DNA of 36,506 bases from Mikrocytos mackini. Its lineage: Eukaryota > Endomyxa > Ascetosporea > Mikrocytida > Mikrocytiidae. This document shows, in pieces, positions 1 to 9,427 of this stretch. Under the pieces are notes generated by a model. That model saw only the letters and a program-made list of their open reading frames with translations, did not search any database and was not told where the DNA came from. The translations under genes and the position numbers were made by a program. Positions within the stretch are counted from its first letter, which is position 1, and every line of letters begins with the position of its first letter. The stretch lies in the NCBI GenBank assembly GCA_030180075.1, contig JASNJN010000191.1, positions 1 to 36,506 on the forward strand. Direction: 5' to 3'.

Positions 1-2
1 TG

Positions 3-266
3 AATATAAAAGATGAAATGACAGATTATGAGAATGTTAAAAGTACACAAGAAGTAGACAGTTATTGGAGTAAATACAAAAAGCAGTTTCCAAGATTACA
101 TTCGGAATATTTAAAGATGAAAAGTTTTATATTTTCAAANGGACCAGTAGAACGATTGTTTTCAAGAGCCAAACACCTAAGTTATTGGAGAAAGAACNGA
201 ATAAGTGCAGAGAATTTGAAAATAAGACTGTTATTAAATGAGAATTGGGTAAATATTTTTAAATGA
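3..266 (+). CDS. hAT-family transposase, C-terminal fragment (cut by window edge)
   Basis: The frame is open from the first bases to a TAA at 264-266, so only the last ~87 codons are present and the rest lies upstream. The residues around GPVERLFSRAKHLSYWRKN and the following SAENLKIRLLLNENW match the conserved C-terminal dimerisation motif of hAT transposases (pattern A/GPVERLFS...RRNxLSxENLxxLLxLxxN). In the family this helical segment mediates dimerisation and holds the last part of the RNase H-like catalytic domain, including the distal Glu (the E of PVER). Two ambiguous bases (140 and 198) each leave one residue undefined. No terminal inverted repeat could be paired because the left end is absent. 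Activity cannot be judged; the surroundings suggest a remnant. Confidence 0.8.
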   Translation, partial: NIKDEMTDYENVKSTQEVDSYWSKYKKQFPRLHSEYLKMKSFIFSXGPVERLFSRAKHLSYWRKNXISAENLKIRLLLNENWVNIFK

Positions 267-837
267 ATTTAAATACGAAAATTTAATTTATGTTTTAAAA
301 CGTTCTGATCAAGCTTAATCTAGTTTAACTTTGGATTTTTAACATTAAAAATTTTTTTATTCGACGGTTCATATATGATCCAGTTGTACATGACGATTAT
401 TTTAAAAATTTTAGAAAACCGACATTATGGGATATGTTGTATAAATGATGCTTGCGGACTACATATCTTGTCAATAACAATCACAGCTTCCCAAGGCACG
501 GTTTCTATCTCGGCGATTTTTCAAAATTTAACTTTTCAAAAATTAAAATAGCATTTGTGGCGACTACATGCAACCTTAGGATTTTTACAAAAAGAAAACA
601 CACTTGGAATCTACTTAAATAGCTCATACATATAGTATATTTAATATAGTGTTCAAAAAATTATTTGACCAAATTGTACTTTCCAAAAAATCGAAATATC
701 CATACACAGACATCTACATTCTTAACCAGTTATAAAATATGTTTAACAAGTCTATTCATTATAGATTAGATAATAATGAACTATTAACGAGTTAGAAAAA
801 AACCATAAAATCTAAAAATAACGGACTTTTTCACTCT
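267..837. other. Non-coding AT-rich stretch
   Basis: No reading frame of interest and no clear repeat was found. It should contain the 3' untranslated part and right end of the hAT element above, but its terminal repeat cannot be recognised without the left end. Confidence 0.5.
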
Positions 838-1345
838 CGGCATTTTTTTCCCCAAAAAGTTTCAAAAATTTTCACCCAAAATCCACTTTTGGCGCACTCA
901 AAAAGCTACAATTATGCCCACTTTTTCAAAATGGGCATAATGGTGTTTTCCGAAAAAAGCTATTTTGGCCAAAATAGGCCATAAAAACGGGACATAATGG
1001 ACATATTTTAAAAAGTAAAAAAGGCAAATTTTGAGCAAAAAGCAAAAATTTGGAAAAAAAAATTTTTCAATGAAAATGTATTTTTGATCTCATAGAAACC
1101 TTGTGCCCATTTTTCAAAATTATTTTTCATGTTTAATAAAACAAAAAAATCAGAGCATAATTTTGGACATAAATCCTTGTCCAAAATTATGCCCTCGATG
1201 CCGCCGGCCAAAAATGGGCAAAATCCGGGATTTTGTAGCTTTTTTTGATTTTTGACGACATATTATCGCGACATAAAGCATAAATTTAGGTATAATCCGG
1301 TTTATCGCGATAACGCTGTAGCTTTTCGGAATTATCGCGATAAAA
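838..1345. repeat. Palindrome-rich segment
   Basis: Several perfect short palindromes cluster here. 911-920 (ATTATGCCCA) pairs with 932-941 around an 11-nt loop. 961-976 (TATTTTGGCCAAAATA) is self-complementary. 1155-1169 pairs perfectly with 1178-1192 (15-bp arms, 8-nt loop). TTATCGCGATAA occurs twice, at 1302-1313 and 1332-1343, with a half copy at 1263-1270. Motifs of the type CATAATGG/CCATTATG recur between them. This is probably the inside of a non-autonomous element or satellite; no outer inverted repeat or target duplication was found. Confidence 0.55.
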
Positions 1346-1380
1346 GCATATTATGCCTTTTGAAAAAGGCTATTTTAAAA

Positions 1381-1865
1381 AGCTATTATGCTCTTGCGAA
1401 CATCACTGGCTTATATACAAGCACCTGCATTGTAAAAGTAAAGTTTTATTTTTTAAAAGATGTTTTTAGGATTAATGCGGCATNNCAGCTCTATTTATTA
1501 TAACAAGGGTTNGCCATACTATGTATANGTCGNTTANNATTNGAAACAGCGTTTGNCGNTTNCTNTGNTTTAAAGAAATTANAAGTTTNNAAAAATCNNA
1601 ANCTGTNAGGGTAGAAAGAAGTTTAACCCATTCCGCGCATCTGAATAATACATACACAAATATATTTAACATTGAACCGTTTTACTATACTTACATGGTC
1701 CCTATCGATTATTAATTGTGAATCTTACTTTTTGAAAATTTAACTTTTTATTTTACAAAATATTTAAACAAAACTGTAAGTACATGTTTATAATAACAAA
1801 AGGGTGGGCGAAATAGTATTTTATGGCCATACAAATAGACTAATATAAAAATTTTGAATTTTTAA
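1381..1865. other. Non-coding stretch with N-rich patch
   Basis: About 25 ambiguous bases lie between 1484 and 1607, so this part of the consensus is unreliable. Nothing coding is recognisable. The segment ends at the 5' junction of the first LINE copy. Confidence 0.5.
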
Positions 1866-3938
1866 ACAAAAAAAATCGAATGTGAATTCCTATTTTGTAT
1901 GATAAGTTTCAGGAAGTCCTTAAACATAGCATACATAGACTTTCAGAAAGCCTATGACTCTGTGAGCCACCAAGATCTAGAGGTTATGTTAAGGTACATC
2001 TTTGTGACTGGAACTAGGAAAACTCAAAGGCTATTTAATACAGTGCGGACTCTCATGCGACAGTGGCATACATATGTGGTTAACATTGGTGATTCACCCA
2101 AACGAATTGATATCGAGAAAGGAATATTCCAAGGGGATAGGATGTCCCCGACGTTATTCTGCTTAGCACTTTCACTACTCAAACCCAAGGTCAATGGAGG
2201 TCCAGAACCATCCAACAACCTAAGGTGGAGTGCGAAAATATGCTATATGGACGATATCAAAGTATTTGGAGCTTCAATAAGTTCGCGGGAAAAGGAGGTC
2301 AGTAAGATCGCCAGACTAGGCGAACTACTAGGATTGAAAATAAACAAACAGAAGAGCGCAGTTTTGACAGATAGACCGAGGGAGAGGCTTGCATTCACAC
2401 AAGTGTTAAAGAGATTTCCACTAATGACCAGCGAGTGTAAAACCCAATACAAATACCTGGGTTTCAAACAGGTCTGGGTCAACACAAACACAACGAAAGA
2501 TGATTTACAAAGAGAAGCATACAGAAGAGTTAGGAGGATATGTAACTCGGTTTTAACCATCATCAACATAGGCAAACAACTAAGGGTTAGTGTAGGCCCA
2601 CTCATTAGTTATATAGCCCAAGCGATGATATGGTCCAACGCCGAGTTAGACAAACTCAACCGGTTCGTCAGGAGGTGCCTCAAGATAAATGGGGTCCTTC
2701 CCTGGCGAATCTCCAATGGTCGATTGTATACCAATCCGAACAAAGGAGGGTTTGGGATTCCTAACTTCTTCGAAATTAACTACATTGCGTTAGTGGGTGC
2801 GGACAGGTACATGAAAGATTTAGAAGAAGGGTTGGATGAGACAAAATGGGACTTTGTAGATGGAGCCAGACCACCTGTGAAATTAGCCCACGGTCAAGCT
2901 ACAGCAGTGCAAGCAGCTCTCATTCTAGCAGATGAACCCTACAGAACGATCAGGACGAAGCTGCAGTACGGGATACAAGAAATAGAATTCCCAGGAAAGG
3001 AGAATTGGTCTTCAGAAACGGAGAGAGAAGAGAAAGGACTGATCAAAATGGCTTTCCAAACCTCCTACTTGGAAAAATGGAACTCTGCCAAATTGAGCTC
3101 AGGATTTAATCGGAGTCGGAAGGAAGCTAGAGGGTGTAGCTCCTATAGTCATATATGGCTGAAAGAACCCGGCCTCTCCAGAAGGGATGTGAAGAAGGTC
3201 ATACTCCTGCAAGACGGAATAGGATCCTACAAATCCTGGCTGAAGACCACCAACAGGGAAGCAGACGACAGATGCAGAAGATGCGGCGGAGCTCCAGAAA
3301 CTGTGGGACATACTCTCGGAGGCTGCAACTCTATTCCTTTTGCCCTCCTAAAAGAGAGACATGACGGGGTAGTCTTACAAATAGCCAACAAGATAATCAC
3401 ACAGAAAGGTCTAGGTTCCAAGATAATGTTAGCTGGCGCAGGGAAACGAATTTCCTGAGAGAACAACGGATTCAAAATAGTTCTCGATCAAAGAGTTACG
3501 ATGATCAGAGACAAGGAAAGGACGTCACAGCTACCGGATATCATTCGCATAGACGACGAGAAAAAGAGGGTCACTGTTCTTGAGATAGGAGTGTCGGCTG
3601 AAGACCTCATTGAGTGCAAAGAACTGGAAGAGGAAGAGAAATACACGGAGTTTGGTAAAAAATTAGGACGACCATATCAGGGAATTAATGTCAAAACGAT
3701 GGGATTTGTCATAGGACAACCTGGAGTGATATCGAAGGAATCGATACTGAAGCTCCACAAATTCAGGAGACGGATCATAGGGAAGAAGGATATGAATACC
3801 TCATATAGAAAGGGACTGCTTGTATCCCTGGTTTTAAACTATGTACTCAAAGGATCTTTAGATATTTACCGATGGTTCGAGTCAAGAAATCCCACGCCCC
3901 ATAGGAGAAAAGAGGCCTCTCTTCCTTGGGCTACATAA
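1866..3938 (+). pseudogene. R2/HERO-type LINE ORF, copy 1 (5'-truncated, one in-frame stop)
   Basis: This is the C-terminal two thirds of a non-LTR retrotransposon protein: reverse transcriptase, zinc knuckle, then restriction-like endonuclease, the order of the R2/HERO/NeSL group. The first ATG is at 1899, but the frame is open from 1866. RT motif A is FQKAYDS with its Asp at residue 14 (counted from that ATG), followed by FQGDRMSPTLF (~77-87) and YMDD (116-119). CRRCGGAPETVGHTLGGC (~458-475) is a CCHC knuckle. A TGA at 3456-3458 interrupts the frame; after it the same frame continues, with LPDII and LEIG of a PD-(D/E)XK-type nuclease, to a TAA at 3936-3938. Alignment with copy 2 shows the stop replaces a sense codon in a conserved block. 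N-terminal DNA-binding fingers and RT fingers are missing, consistent with 5' truncation during target-primed reverse transcription. GC is visibly higher than in the flanks. Confidence 0.88.
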
Positions 3939-4109
3939 GGAAGTTAAATGCTCAGGTTCAACATACGAGCTTCTTCAGAGATGTAAGAGGAACAGGAGAG
4001 TGGCGATCACCTGCCACTGTGGGTAACATATAATAACAATGAAGGAGAGAAAGTCTAGAAGCTTCAAAGAGTGGGAGAGTATGATTCACTTTGAGGGGTC
4101 CGGTGAAAT
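3939..4109 (+). other. LINE copy 1 3' untranslated region with hairpin
   Basis: This GC-richer tail follows the LINE stop codon. It contains a hairpin with arms AGTGGC (3999-4004) and GCCACT (4013-4018). LINE 3' UTRs often carry structures recognised by the reverse transcriptase; that role is inferred. The tail is interrupted at 4110 by the inverted-repeat element described next and may resume at 4737. Confidence 0.45.
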
Positions 4110-4736
4110 CAGGCTACAATTGAATTTGCCTCAAAAAGTGTGTAATTGCCTCAAAAGTGTGTAAATTGCCTCAGAAATGTGTATATGCCTCAAAATCTTG
4201 TGTGTGCCTCATACGAGTTAAAGATACCCCCAACATCTTTAAAATTTTATTTCTTTTATATATTATCTATATCTATCCTACAACTAGCCATACACACTTT
4301 CAAAGTAATATAAAATAAATTTATGTGTTGTGTAATAAACATTTTCCAAAATTCAATTTTTACATGCAACGAAGGATAAATATCAAAAATGAAGTTTTCA
4401 TAGACAAGTTTCTCAAACAAATATCGTTCAGATTGCTCAGATTGCTCAATACAACGTTTAAAACTAATTAGAAGTCTTGTTTCACCGTTTTGAAAAAATT
4501 GGTTCTTCACCCAAAAATAATGAGGTCTTATAGATTAACCAGACATATAGAACATGTTAACATTTAAAAACATACCGATTTAAACTCTACTGCATTCCAA
4601 CAAGTATTATTTTCATAATTTTAACCCTTGTAGTCCATTAAAAATTTTTTTATTTTGAGGCCACAGCACAAATGAGGCAAATACAAGATTTTGATGTAAT
4701 TACACACTTTTTGAGGCAACTACATTTGTAACCCTG
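4110..4736. mobile_element. MITE-like inverted-repeat element, 627 bp
   Basis: The ends are inverted: left CAGGCTACAATTGAATTTGC and right, read in reverse, CAGGGTTACAAATGTAGTTG, both continuing into the same 21-nt block around CCTCAAAAAGTGTGTAATT. The element is flanked by AAAT on each side (4106-4109 and 4737-4740), a possible 4-bp target duplication. Inside the left end the unit TTGCCTCAAAA(A)GTGTGTAA is repeated four to five times (about 4128-4215) in decaying form. It encodes nothing convincing and is probably non-autonomous; superfamily not assigned. Confidence 0.7.
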
Positions 4737-4856
4737 AAATCATCATTAAATAAATATTATATTTAATAAAAGCCTGGTTGCAATAGCAATACACCCCAAC
4801 AAACTCTCAAGCTACTTAAATGTCAACCTTTTGTATTTTAATTAATGTTATGTTAA

Positions 4857-6973
4857 TCAGCGGCATTCATGGACTTCCAAAAGGCATACGACTCAGTGAG
4901 TCATGCTGCTCTCCTGAGAATCCTCGAATGTACCGTAGGGGGAGGTCCGATGGACAAAACAACCTGGTCAAAACAATAAAATTGCTCATGTCCAGGTGGA
5001 ATACCTACATTACGAACACCCAAGGTGAGCCCGTTAACATCCCCATTAAAAGAGGCCTCTTCCAAGGCGATAAAATGTCGCCTACCTTGTTCTGTGTAGC
5101 ATTGTCGCTCCTTAAAGCAAACACCCAAGGTGTGATGCAGATCGGAGGGCTTTCTAAGAAAGTCAAACTGGACAAGATATGCTACATGGACGACATAAAG
5201 CTCTTCGCGAGCTCGATTCCGGTCTTAGACACAAGGGTCAAGGAAATGAAGCGCCTGGCTCTAATGCTCGGGTTAGTGACCAACGACAAAAAATCGGGGC
5301 TGCTGACCAGAGCGACAGACGCCGAAATTGCGGAGGCTTCTGAGATCTCCACCTTTCCGAAAGTGGAAGAGGGTTCAAAGGAGTACAAGTACCTCGGGTT
5401 CAAACAAGCCTGGGTGAACGGTAAAATATCAAAGAAGGATATCCTTAAAAAGGCCCGCCAAACAACGAGACGTATAGTCTCAAGCCAACTCACCATTGTG
5501 AACATTGAAAAGATGCTTCGCACCTATGTATCCCCGGTCATTAGATTCGGAGCACAAGGAGTGAAGTGGACCAAGACTGACCTCGCGGACCTGAATAGGT
5601 TCACAAGGGGCATCCTTAAGAAGTCCAGTAGAGTCCCAAGGGGAATTTCTAATGGCAGAATCCACACTCCACATGATGAAGGAGGATTCGGCCTGCCAGA
5701 CTATGTAGAGGAATGCTTCCTAGAGATGGTCGCGGTCAAACAATACCTCGAGATCTCCAAAGAAGACGAGGTAATCGGAGGGGCAGAGTACACGAAGGAT
5801 AAAGTACAAAACCTCAATGAGGTCATTGCTTCAACGCAGGAATTCCTCCAAGAGAGAGTGAATGCAGCGAAGGTTCCAGGCTCCACCATAATGCAAGATG
5901 CATCAAACTGGTGTAAAGCCTTTCCAGCAATCCTCGACCCAGCAGCTGCAGTAGATGCTTCCGAACGCAACAAAGTTGTAATAAGGAAGAAGTTCGATAC
6001 AGCGCACTCCCAAATGTGGAACGAGTGCAAAATCCCATCTGGGTTTAACTCAGTGAGGAACCTGGATGATGTGGATAAGCACTATAGCCACTTATGGCTC
6101 CGCGTGCCAGGCCTAGGTCGGACAGACACCCGCCGCACACTCATTCTACAGGATGGGAAAGGGAACATTCGAACCTGGCTAAAACGAGTCGGGTCTGCGG
6201 AAAGCGACACTTGTCGTCGATGCAATAAGGTGCCCGAAACCGTCGGACATGTCCTGAATGGGTGCCCAAGGATACCCTTCGTGCTTCTCAAAGAGAGACA
6301 CGATGCCACTGTGGTGCAGATAGCCAATAATGTAATTAAGCACCGTGGCCTCGGCGACAAGATCTCAATCTCAAATATGGGACGGAAGATCACACGTTCG
6401 GCCAACGGCTTTGACCTCATGTTTGACCAAAGAGTTTGGAGCAAGAATGAACAAGGTCAACGTACCTCCCAACTACCTGACATCATTTGTGTCGACACTC
6501 TCAGGAAAAGGGTAACAGTTGCCGCTGAAGATCTCATTGGGTTTAAACAGTGGGAAAAGGAGGACAAATACCTTCAACTGGAGTAACACCTGAGAGGCAA
6601 GTACACAGGTTACAAGGTAAGAGCGCTACAGTTTGTCGTGGGCCAACTTGGAATCCTCACTAAGCGGTCGATAGACAACCTGAAGATGTTCAGAGCGATC
6701 ACTAGAATTGGCCACTCACATGGTGGTTCGCTCAGCAACGGCGTCTCAATAGAGAATGTCGTCGCAAAGATCCTGAATGTAACCCTAAAAGGGTCACTCA
6801 GGATCTACTCCTGGTTCACAGAAGGATCCCCCAAAGGGGTTGAGAAGTCGTGTTCTGGCGAGATTCCTGAGGAAAAGGAACCCAGAGCTGCACTGCCTGA
6901 AGCCTTCCAAAGGAAGCTGCTGCAGAGCTTCTCGGAAAGAAGCAGGCATAAAACCCTAACCCTTGCGGGTTGA
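4857..6973 (+). pseudogene. R2/HERO-type LINE ORF, copy 2 (frameshift, in-frame stop, endonuclease deletion)
   Basis: A second, diverged member of the same LINE group (by eye about half the residues match copy 1). Motif A (FQKAYDSVSH, from 4869) is in one frame. A frameshift between about 4930 and 4970 moves the rest into another, which stays open to 6586. That frame holds FQGDKMSPTLF, YMDD, CRRCNKVPETVGHVLNGC and LPDII. A TAA at 6584-6586 breaks the endonuclease region, which then continues in the same frame to 6973. Compared with copy 1, 15 bases are missing between VTV and AEDL, removing the LEIG block that supplies the likely catalytic Glu. Nuclease function would be lost even without the stop. 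Codons are clearly more GC-rich than in copy 1. Truncation lies within a few codons of that in copy 1. Confidence 0.87.
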
Positions 6974-7025
6974 TGGAATTCGGGGTAGCCGAGGGACGGG
7001 CTGAAGTGGCCAGGCGCAAGCGCCT
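6974..7025 (+). other. LINE copy 2 3' tail with terminal hairpin
   Basis: A GC-rich tail ends in a tight hairpin, AGGCGC (7012-7017) and GCGCCT (7020-7025), after which the sequence abruptly turns AT-rich. The sharp composition change marks the probable 3' end of the LINE. Confidence 0.45.
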
Positions 7026-7342
7026 AAGAAATTTAATTAATTATTAGGTTTAAATAGATATATGTTAATCAATATTTTTTTCGTCATGTACTCTTTATAA
7101 TTATCGATTTATAAGGTTATAATACGACGTATGACTATACACAGGTTTGGCTGTATATTTTTAAATAATCAAATACATAATTATTGTTTTCGCTGGCAAT
7201 ATTGGTATTAACTATATTTAATAACTACTATTGTGCATATATCTTGATTTTTTAAGGTTTAAAAATACAATTTGCAAATTTTTATCAAATCCAACTCTAA
7301 AATGATTAATTCATATTTAAGAATCAATATCTTTAATTTATT
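7026..7342. other. AT-rich spacer with MITE end fragment
   Basis: Non-coding. The segment 7143-7156 (AGGTTTGGCTGTAT) matches the right terminus of the inverted-repeat element at 14953-15547, so it is probably a leftover end of the same MITE family. Nothing else was recognised. Confidence 0.4.
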
Positions 7343-7828
7343 TTAAGCCTCGTTTTGAATTCCGTACCAATAGTACAACAATTCTTTAAATGTACTTCTA
7401 TCTAAGCACAAATATGTACACTTTTCTAATAATTTCAGAGTTGTTTGGTTTTCATTAATGTACAATAAATTTATAACGCCGTATACGCCCGATTTTATTT
7501 CTTCTCCTTCAATTTTGTATAACTTTTGAGGGTCTAATAAAATACATAGGTCGTTGTTTATTACTCGATCCTGGATTACTTGGTCCTTTTCTCCAATATG
7601 TTCTATAAAACATTTGGCAAGCAATTTTATGAAGTTCATACTGTGTGTTGAAAAGAACTTGTAATTCGTAAGAATTTTTTCTGCATCTTTTCTTCGTTTC
7701 TTCTCTGAATAAAATCTAAACTTCTGTTTTATGTTGTCAATATCGAACTGGGTTGAGGGACGGTTGGTAACGGCATTTCTACGGGTTACGCTTCGTCTGC
7801 TCGATTCACTAGTGTTTGTAGAATGCAT
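7343..7828 (-). CDS. PKA regulatory-subunit-like protein, single cyclic-nucleotide-binding fold
   Basis: A 161-residue protein, start ATG at 7826-7828. Residues ~57-152 follow the PKA regulatory-subunit CNB-A pattern: an N-terminal helical bundle (EKIL...YKFFS...FIKLL), a GEKDQVIQD strand, GVYGVINLLY in place of the phosphate-binding cassette, and LCLDRSTFKELL matching the LWxIDRxSYRRIL region. Upstream, residues 16-20 read RRNAV, the R-R-x-A-hydrophobic pseudosubstrate of type I regulatory subunits, at the expected distance before the CNB. Family R subunits inhibit the PKA catalytic subunit and normally have a dimerisation domain and two CNBs; here there is no docking domain and only one CNB. 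The cassette lacks the usual Glu and Arg that hold cAMP, so ligand binding may be lost. Fold assignment is by pattern; inhibition of PKA is inferred. Confidence 0.72.
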   Translation of the reverse strand: MHSTNTSESSRRSVTRRNAVTNRPSTQFDIDNIKQKFRFYSEKKRRKDAEKILTNYKFFSTHSMNFIKLLAKCFIEHIGEKDQVIQDRVINNDLCILLDPQKLYKIEGEEIKSGVYGVINLLYINENQTTLKLLEKCTYLCLDRSTFKELLYYWYGIQNEA

Positions 7829-8042
7829 TGTATCTTACAGAATGTGTTGAGTTGAATGTTACAAATTTTTAAATTTAACTTTTATTTTTATTAATCTTCA
7901 AATACATAACTAGCATCTCCCAAAGTTGTAACAATTACTCACCGTATTCAATAACCCTACATAACCATTCATATCAATAACTAAGAAATTTAAATTATTT
8001 GCAAATTCAAATCCCAATTCCAAACTAATAAATCGTGAAAAT
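7829..8042. other. Intergenic spacer
   Basis: 214 bp between the start of the PKA-R-like gene and the stop of the upstream membrane-protein gene, both on the minus strand. It is AT-rich with AAATTTAAAAATTT-type runs near the start codon; no firm promoter element was assigned. Confidence 0.4.
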
Positions 8043-8822
8043 TTACTTATTTAACGTCTTATAGTGTGTCGAGAAGCAAAACACAGCGCTATACAGCGAT
8101 GCATTCATAAGCATGCTAAATATTGTAAACCAACCTGCATACAACCCTTCTGCATAGTTTGTCCAAAACATGTAAATCTCATCTCCTTGTTGAACAAAGA
8201 CACCGAAGTTGTAAATAAGATAAATGCTATTCATTAAAATGCACCAAAAGATGTATTTTATTGGTATCACAATTTGTTGGAACAGAAAATCTATTAGTAG
8301 TAATGCCGGTATGATAGAGTGAGACATAAACTCTTTGAAGAACATGTAAGCTTCTTGGTTGTTTTTTGCGTAAAGTTCCTTCAATACAAACAGATAAATG
8401 AACGTAATGGACACCCCGCCTCCTAAAACTGTGAGGAATATCGCCTTATAAACTCCCTCTAGTACGCGGTACGACATACTCTTCTTCTCTAGCTTCTTCA
8501 TTCGCCTGCAGTTTATTATGGTGATGGTGTTTGCGGTGAGAAGGAACATACAAATCACTAAACTGCCTATTTCTATCCAATAGGAGTAAAATGCGAACAT
8601 CCGAAAACCATGCTGCTTGTATGTGAACATAACGGACGTAAAAGTCAATATTAACGTTAATAATCTGTGGAAGAGTGAGATGTAGAAATTGTTCAAATTC
8701 CAAACAATGTAGTCAAAGTATATTTTCTTACGCGAGGTGGATACGTCGGAAGGTAGTAGATCTCCAACTATCGTCGATCGCTTATACTTGCTTAGGCTTC
8801 TCCGCTCGTCTTCTTGTCCCAT
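8043..8822 (-). CDS. AIG1/FAR-17a-like six-span membrane protein
   Basis: 259 residues with about six hydrophobic spans (roughly 45-66, 76-104, 121-147, 167-183, 187-210, 229-252) and a charged cytosolic-type N-terminus. The second half follows the AIG1/FAR-17a family closely: a basic linker after span 2, then MSHSIIPALLLIDFLF with a conserved membrane His (residue 168), PIKY...YLIYNFGVFV, an aromatic turn, and a last span with MNASLYS. AIG1-type proteins are membrane threonine hydrolases of fatty-acid esters of hydroxy fatty acids, using an intramembrane Thr and His. Candidates here are Thr96 in the LTANT segment and His168. The gene is divergent from Psf2, with only 59 bp between the starts. 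Family call by pattern; substrate unknown. Confidence 0.65.
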   Translation of the reverse strand: MGQEDERRSLSKYKRSTIVGDLLPSDVSTSRKKIYFDYIVWNLNNFYISLFHRLLTLILTFTSVMFTYKQHGFRMFAFYSYWIEIGSLVICMFLLTANTITIINCRRMKKLEKKSMSYRVLEGVYKAIFLTVLGGGVSITFIYLFVLKELYAKNNQEAYMFFKEFMSHSIIPALLLIDFLFQQIVIPIKYIFWCILMNSIYLIYNFGVFVQQGDEIYMFWTNYAEGLYAGWFTIFSMLMNASLYSAVFCFSTHYKTLNK

Positions 8823-8881
8823 TTTAAATCTTGAAAAAAATTTTCTGAAACAAAAAGAAACTTCTTCTAAATTGCTTTGAT
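8823..8881. promoter_or_regulatory. Divergent promoter region between AIG1-like gene and PSF2
   Basis: Only 59 bp separate two oppositely directed ATGs, so both promoters must overlap here or extend into coding sequence, as is common in compact microsporidian genomes. The strip is A/T-rich with AAAAAAATTTTCTGAAAC-like runs; no discrete factor site was identified. Confidence 0.5.
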
Positions 8882-9427
8882 ATGAATTTGGCTAATTCCA
8901 AGGAGCTCTTCGAAAACGAATTCGAGACGAAGTTTAGACCTATCACAATTACGCCCAATTTCTCTTCACAGAAGATAGAATCGTTCTTTCAGTCACTCGG
9001 TCCTTTCAACATTCAAGTGCCCATAAAAGTCCCTTTGTATGTAGCACTGGAACTCAGCAGAACTAAAAGATGTAACATTGTCCTTCCCCAATGCTTGGAG
9101 ATGAATCACTTAAGTTTTAGACTCGACGAGGAAAAGCAGAACAAAGAAACACTCACTAAACTTGACCCGGACTTTTTCAACTTGGTAAAGATATTCCTTA
9201 AAGAACAGCCTTCGCTGTTTGAAGATATTTCGGCGGTGCATTCTATAGTAGATACGCTTGAGAAGATAAGACATTACAAAATAATGAATATGATAAAGAC
9301 ACATCAGGCGTTCCCAATTGCAATGAGATTGGATAATATAACTAGGAATGAAGTTGTCAGAATAAAACCTTATATTCTGGAATATATGAAGAATTATACA
9401 GAAATCAAACATAAGTTTATGTCATAA
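8882..9427 (+). CDS. PSF2: GINS complex subunit Psf2
   Basis: 181 residues, the usual size for Psf2 (human form about 185). Residues ~21-75 carry the family hallmark: ITITPNFSSQKIESFF, then LGPFNIQVPIKVPLYVALEL, then a Lys/Arg-rich CNIVLP segment. The rest is the helical region, with LTKLDPDFFNLVKIFL, DTLEKIRHYKI and LDNITRNEV matching conserved helices. Psf2 is one of four GINS subunits; with Cdc45 and Mcm2-7 it forms the CMG helicase that unwinds DNA at replication forks in the nucleus. No intron, frameshift or missing block was seen. This is the safest host gene in the window and anchors the island as a genuine nuclear gene cluster. Confidence 0.93.
   Translation: MNLANSKELFENEFETKFRPITITPNFSSQKIESFFQSLGPFNIQVPIKVPLYVALELSRTKRCNIVLPQCLEMNHLSFRLDEEKQNKETLTKLDPDFFNLVKIFLKEQPSLFEDISAVHSIVDTLEKIRHYKIMNMIKTHQAFPIAMRLDNITRNEVVRIKPYILEYMKNYTEIKHKFMS

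Noticed and set aside
4256-4510. 84-codon minus-strand frame
   Set aside because: It lies wholly inside the 627-bp inverted-repeat element, has no family resemblance and low-complexity composition.
1899-6973. Reading the LINE pair as an R2 insertion in rDNA
   Set aside because: Neither flank resembles 28S rRNA; the surroundings are AT-rich non-coding DNA.
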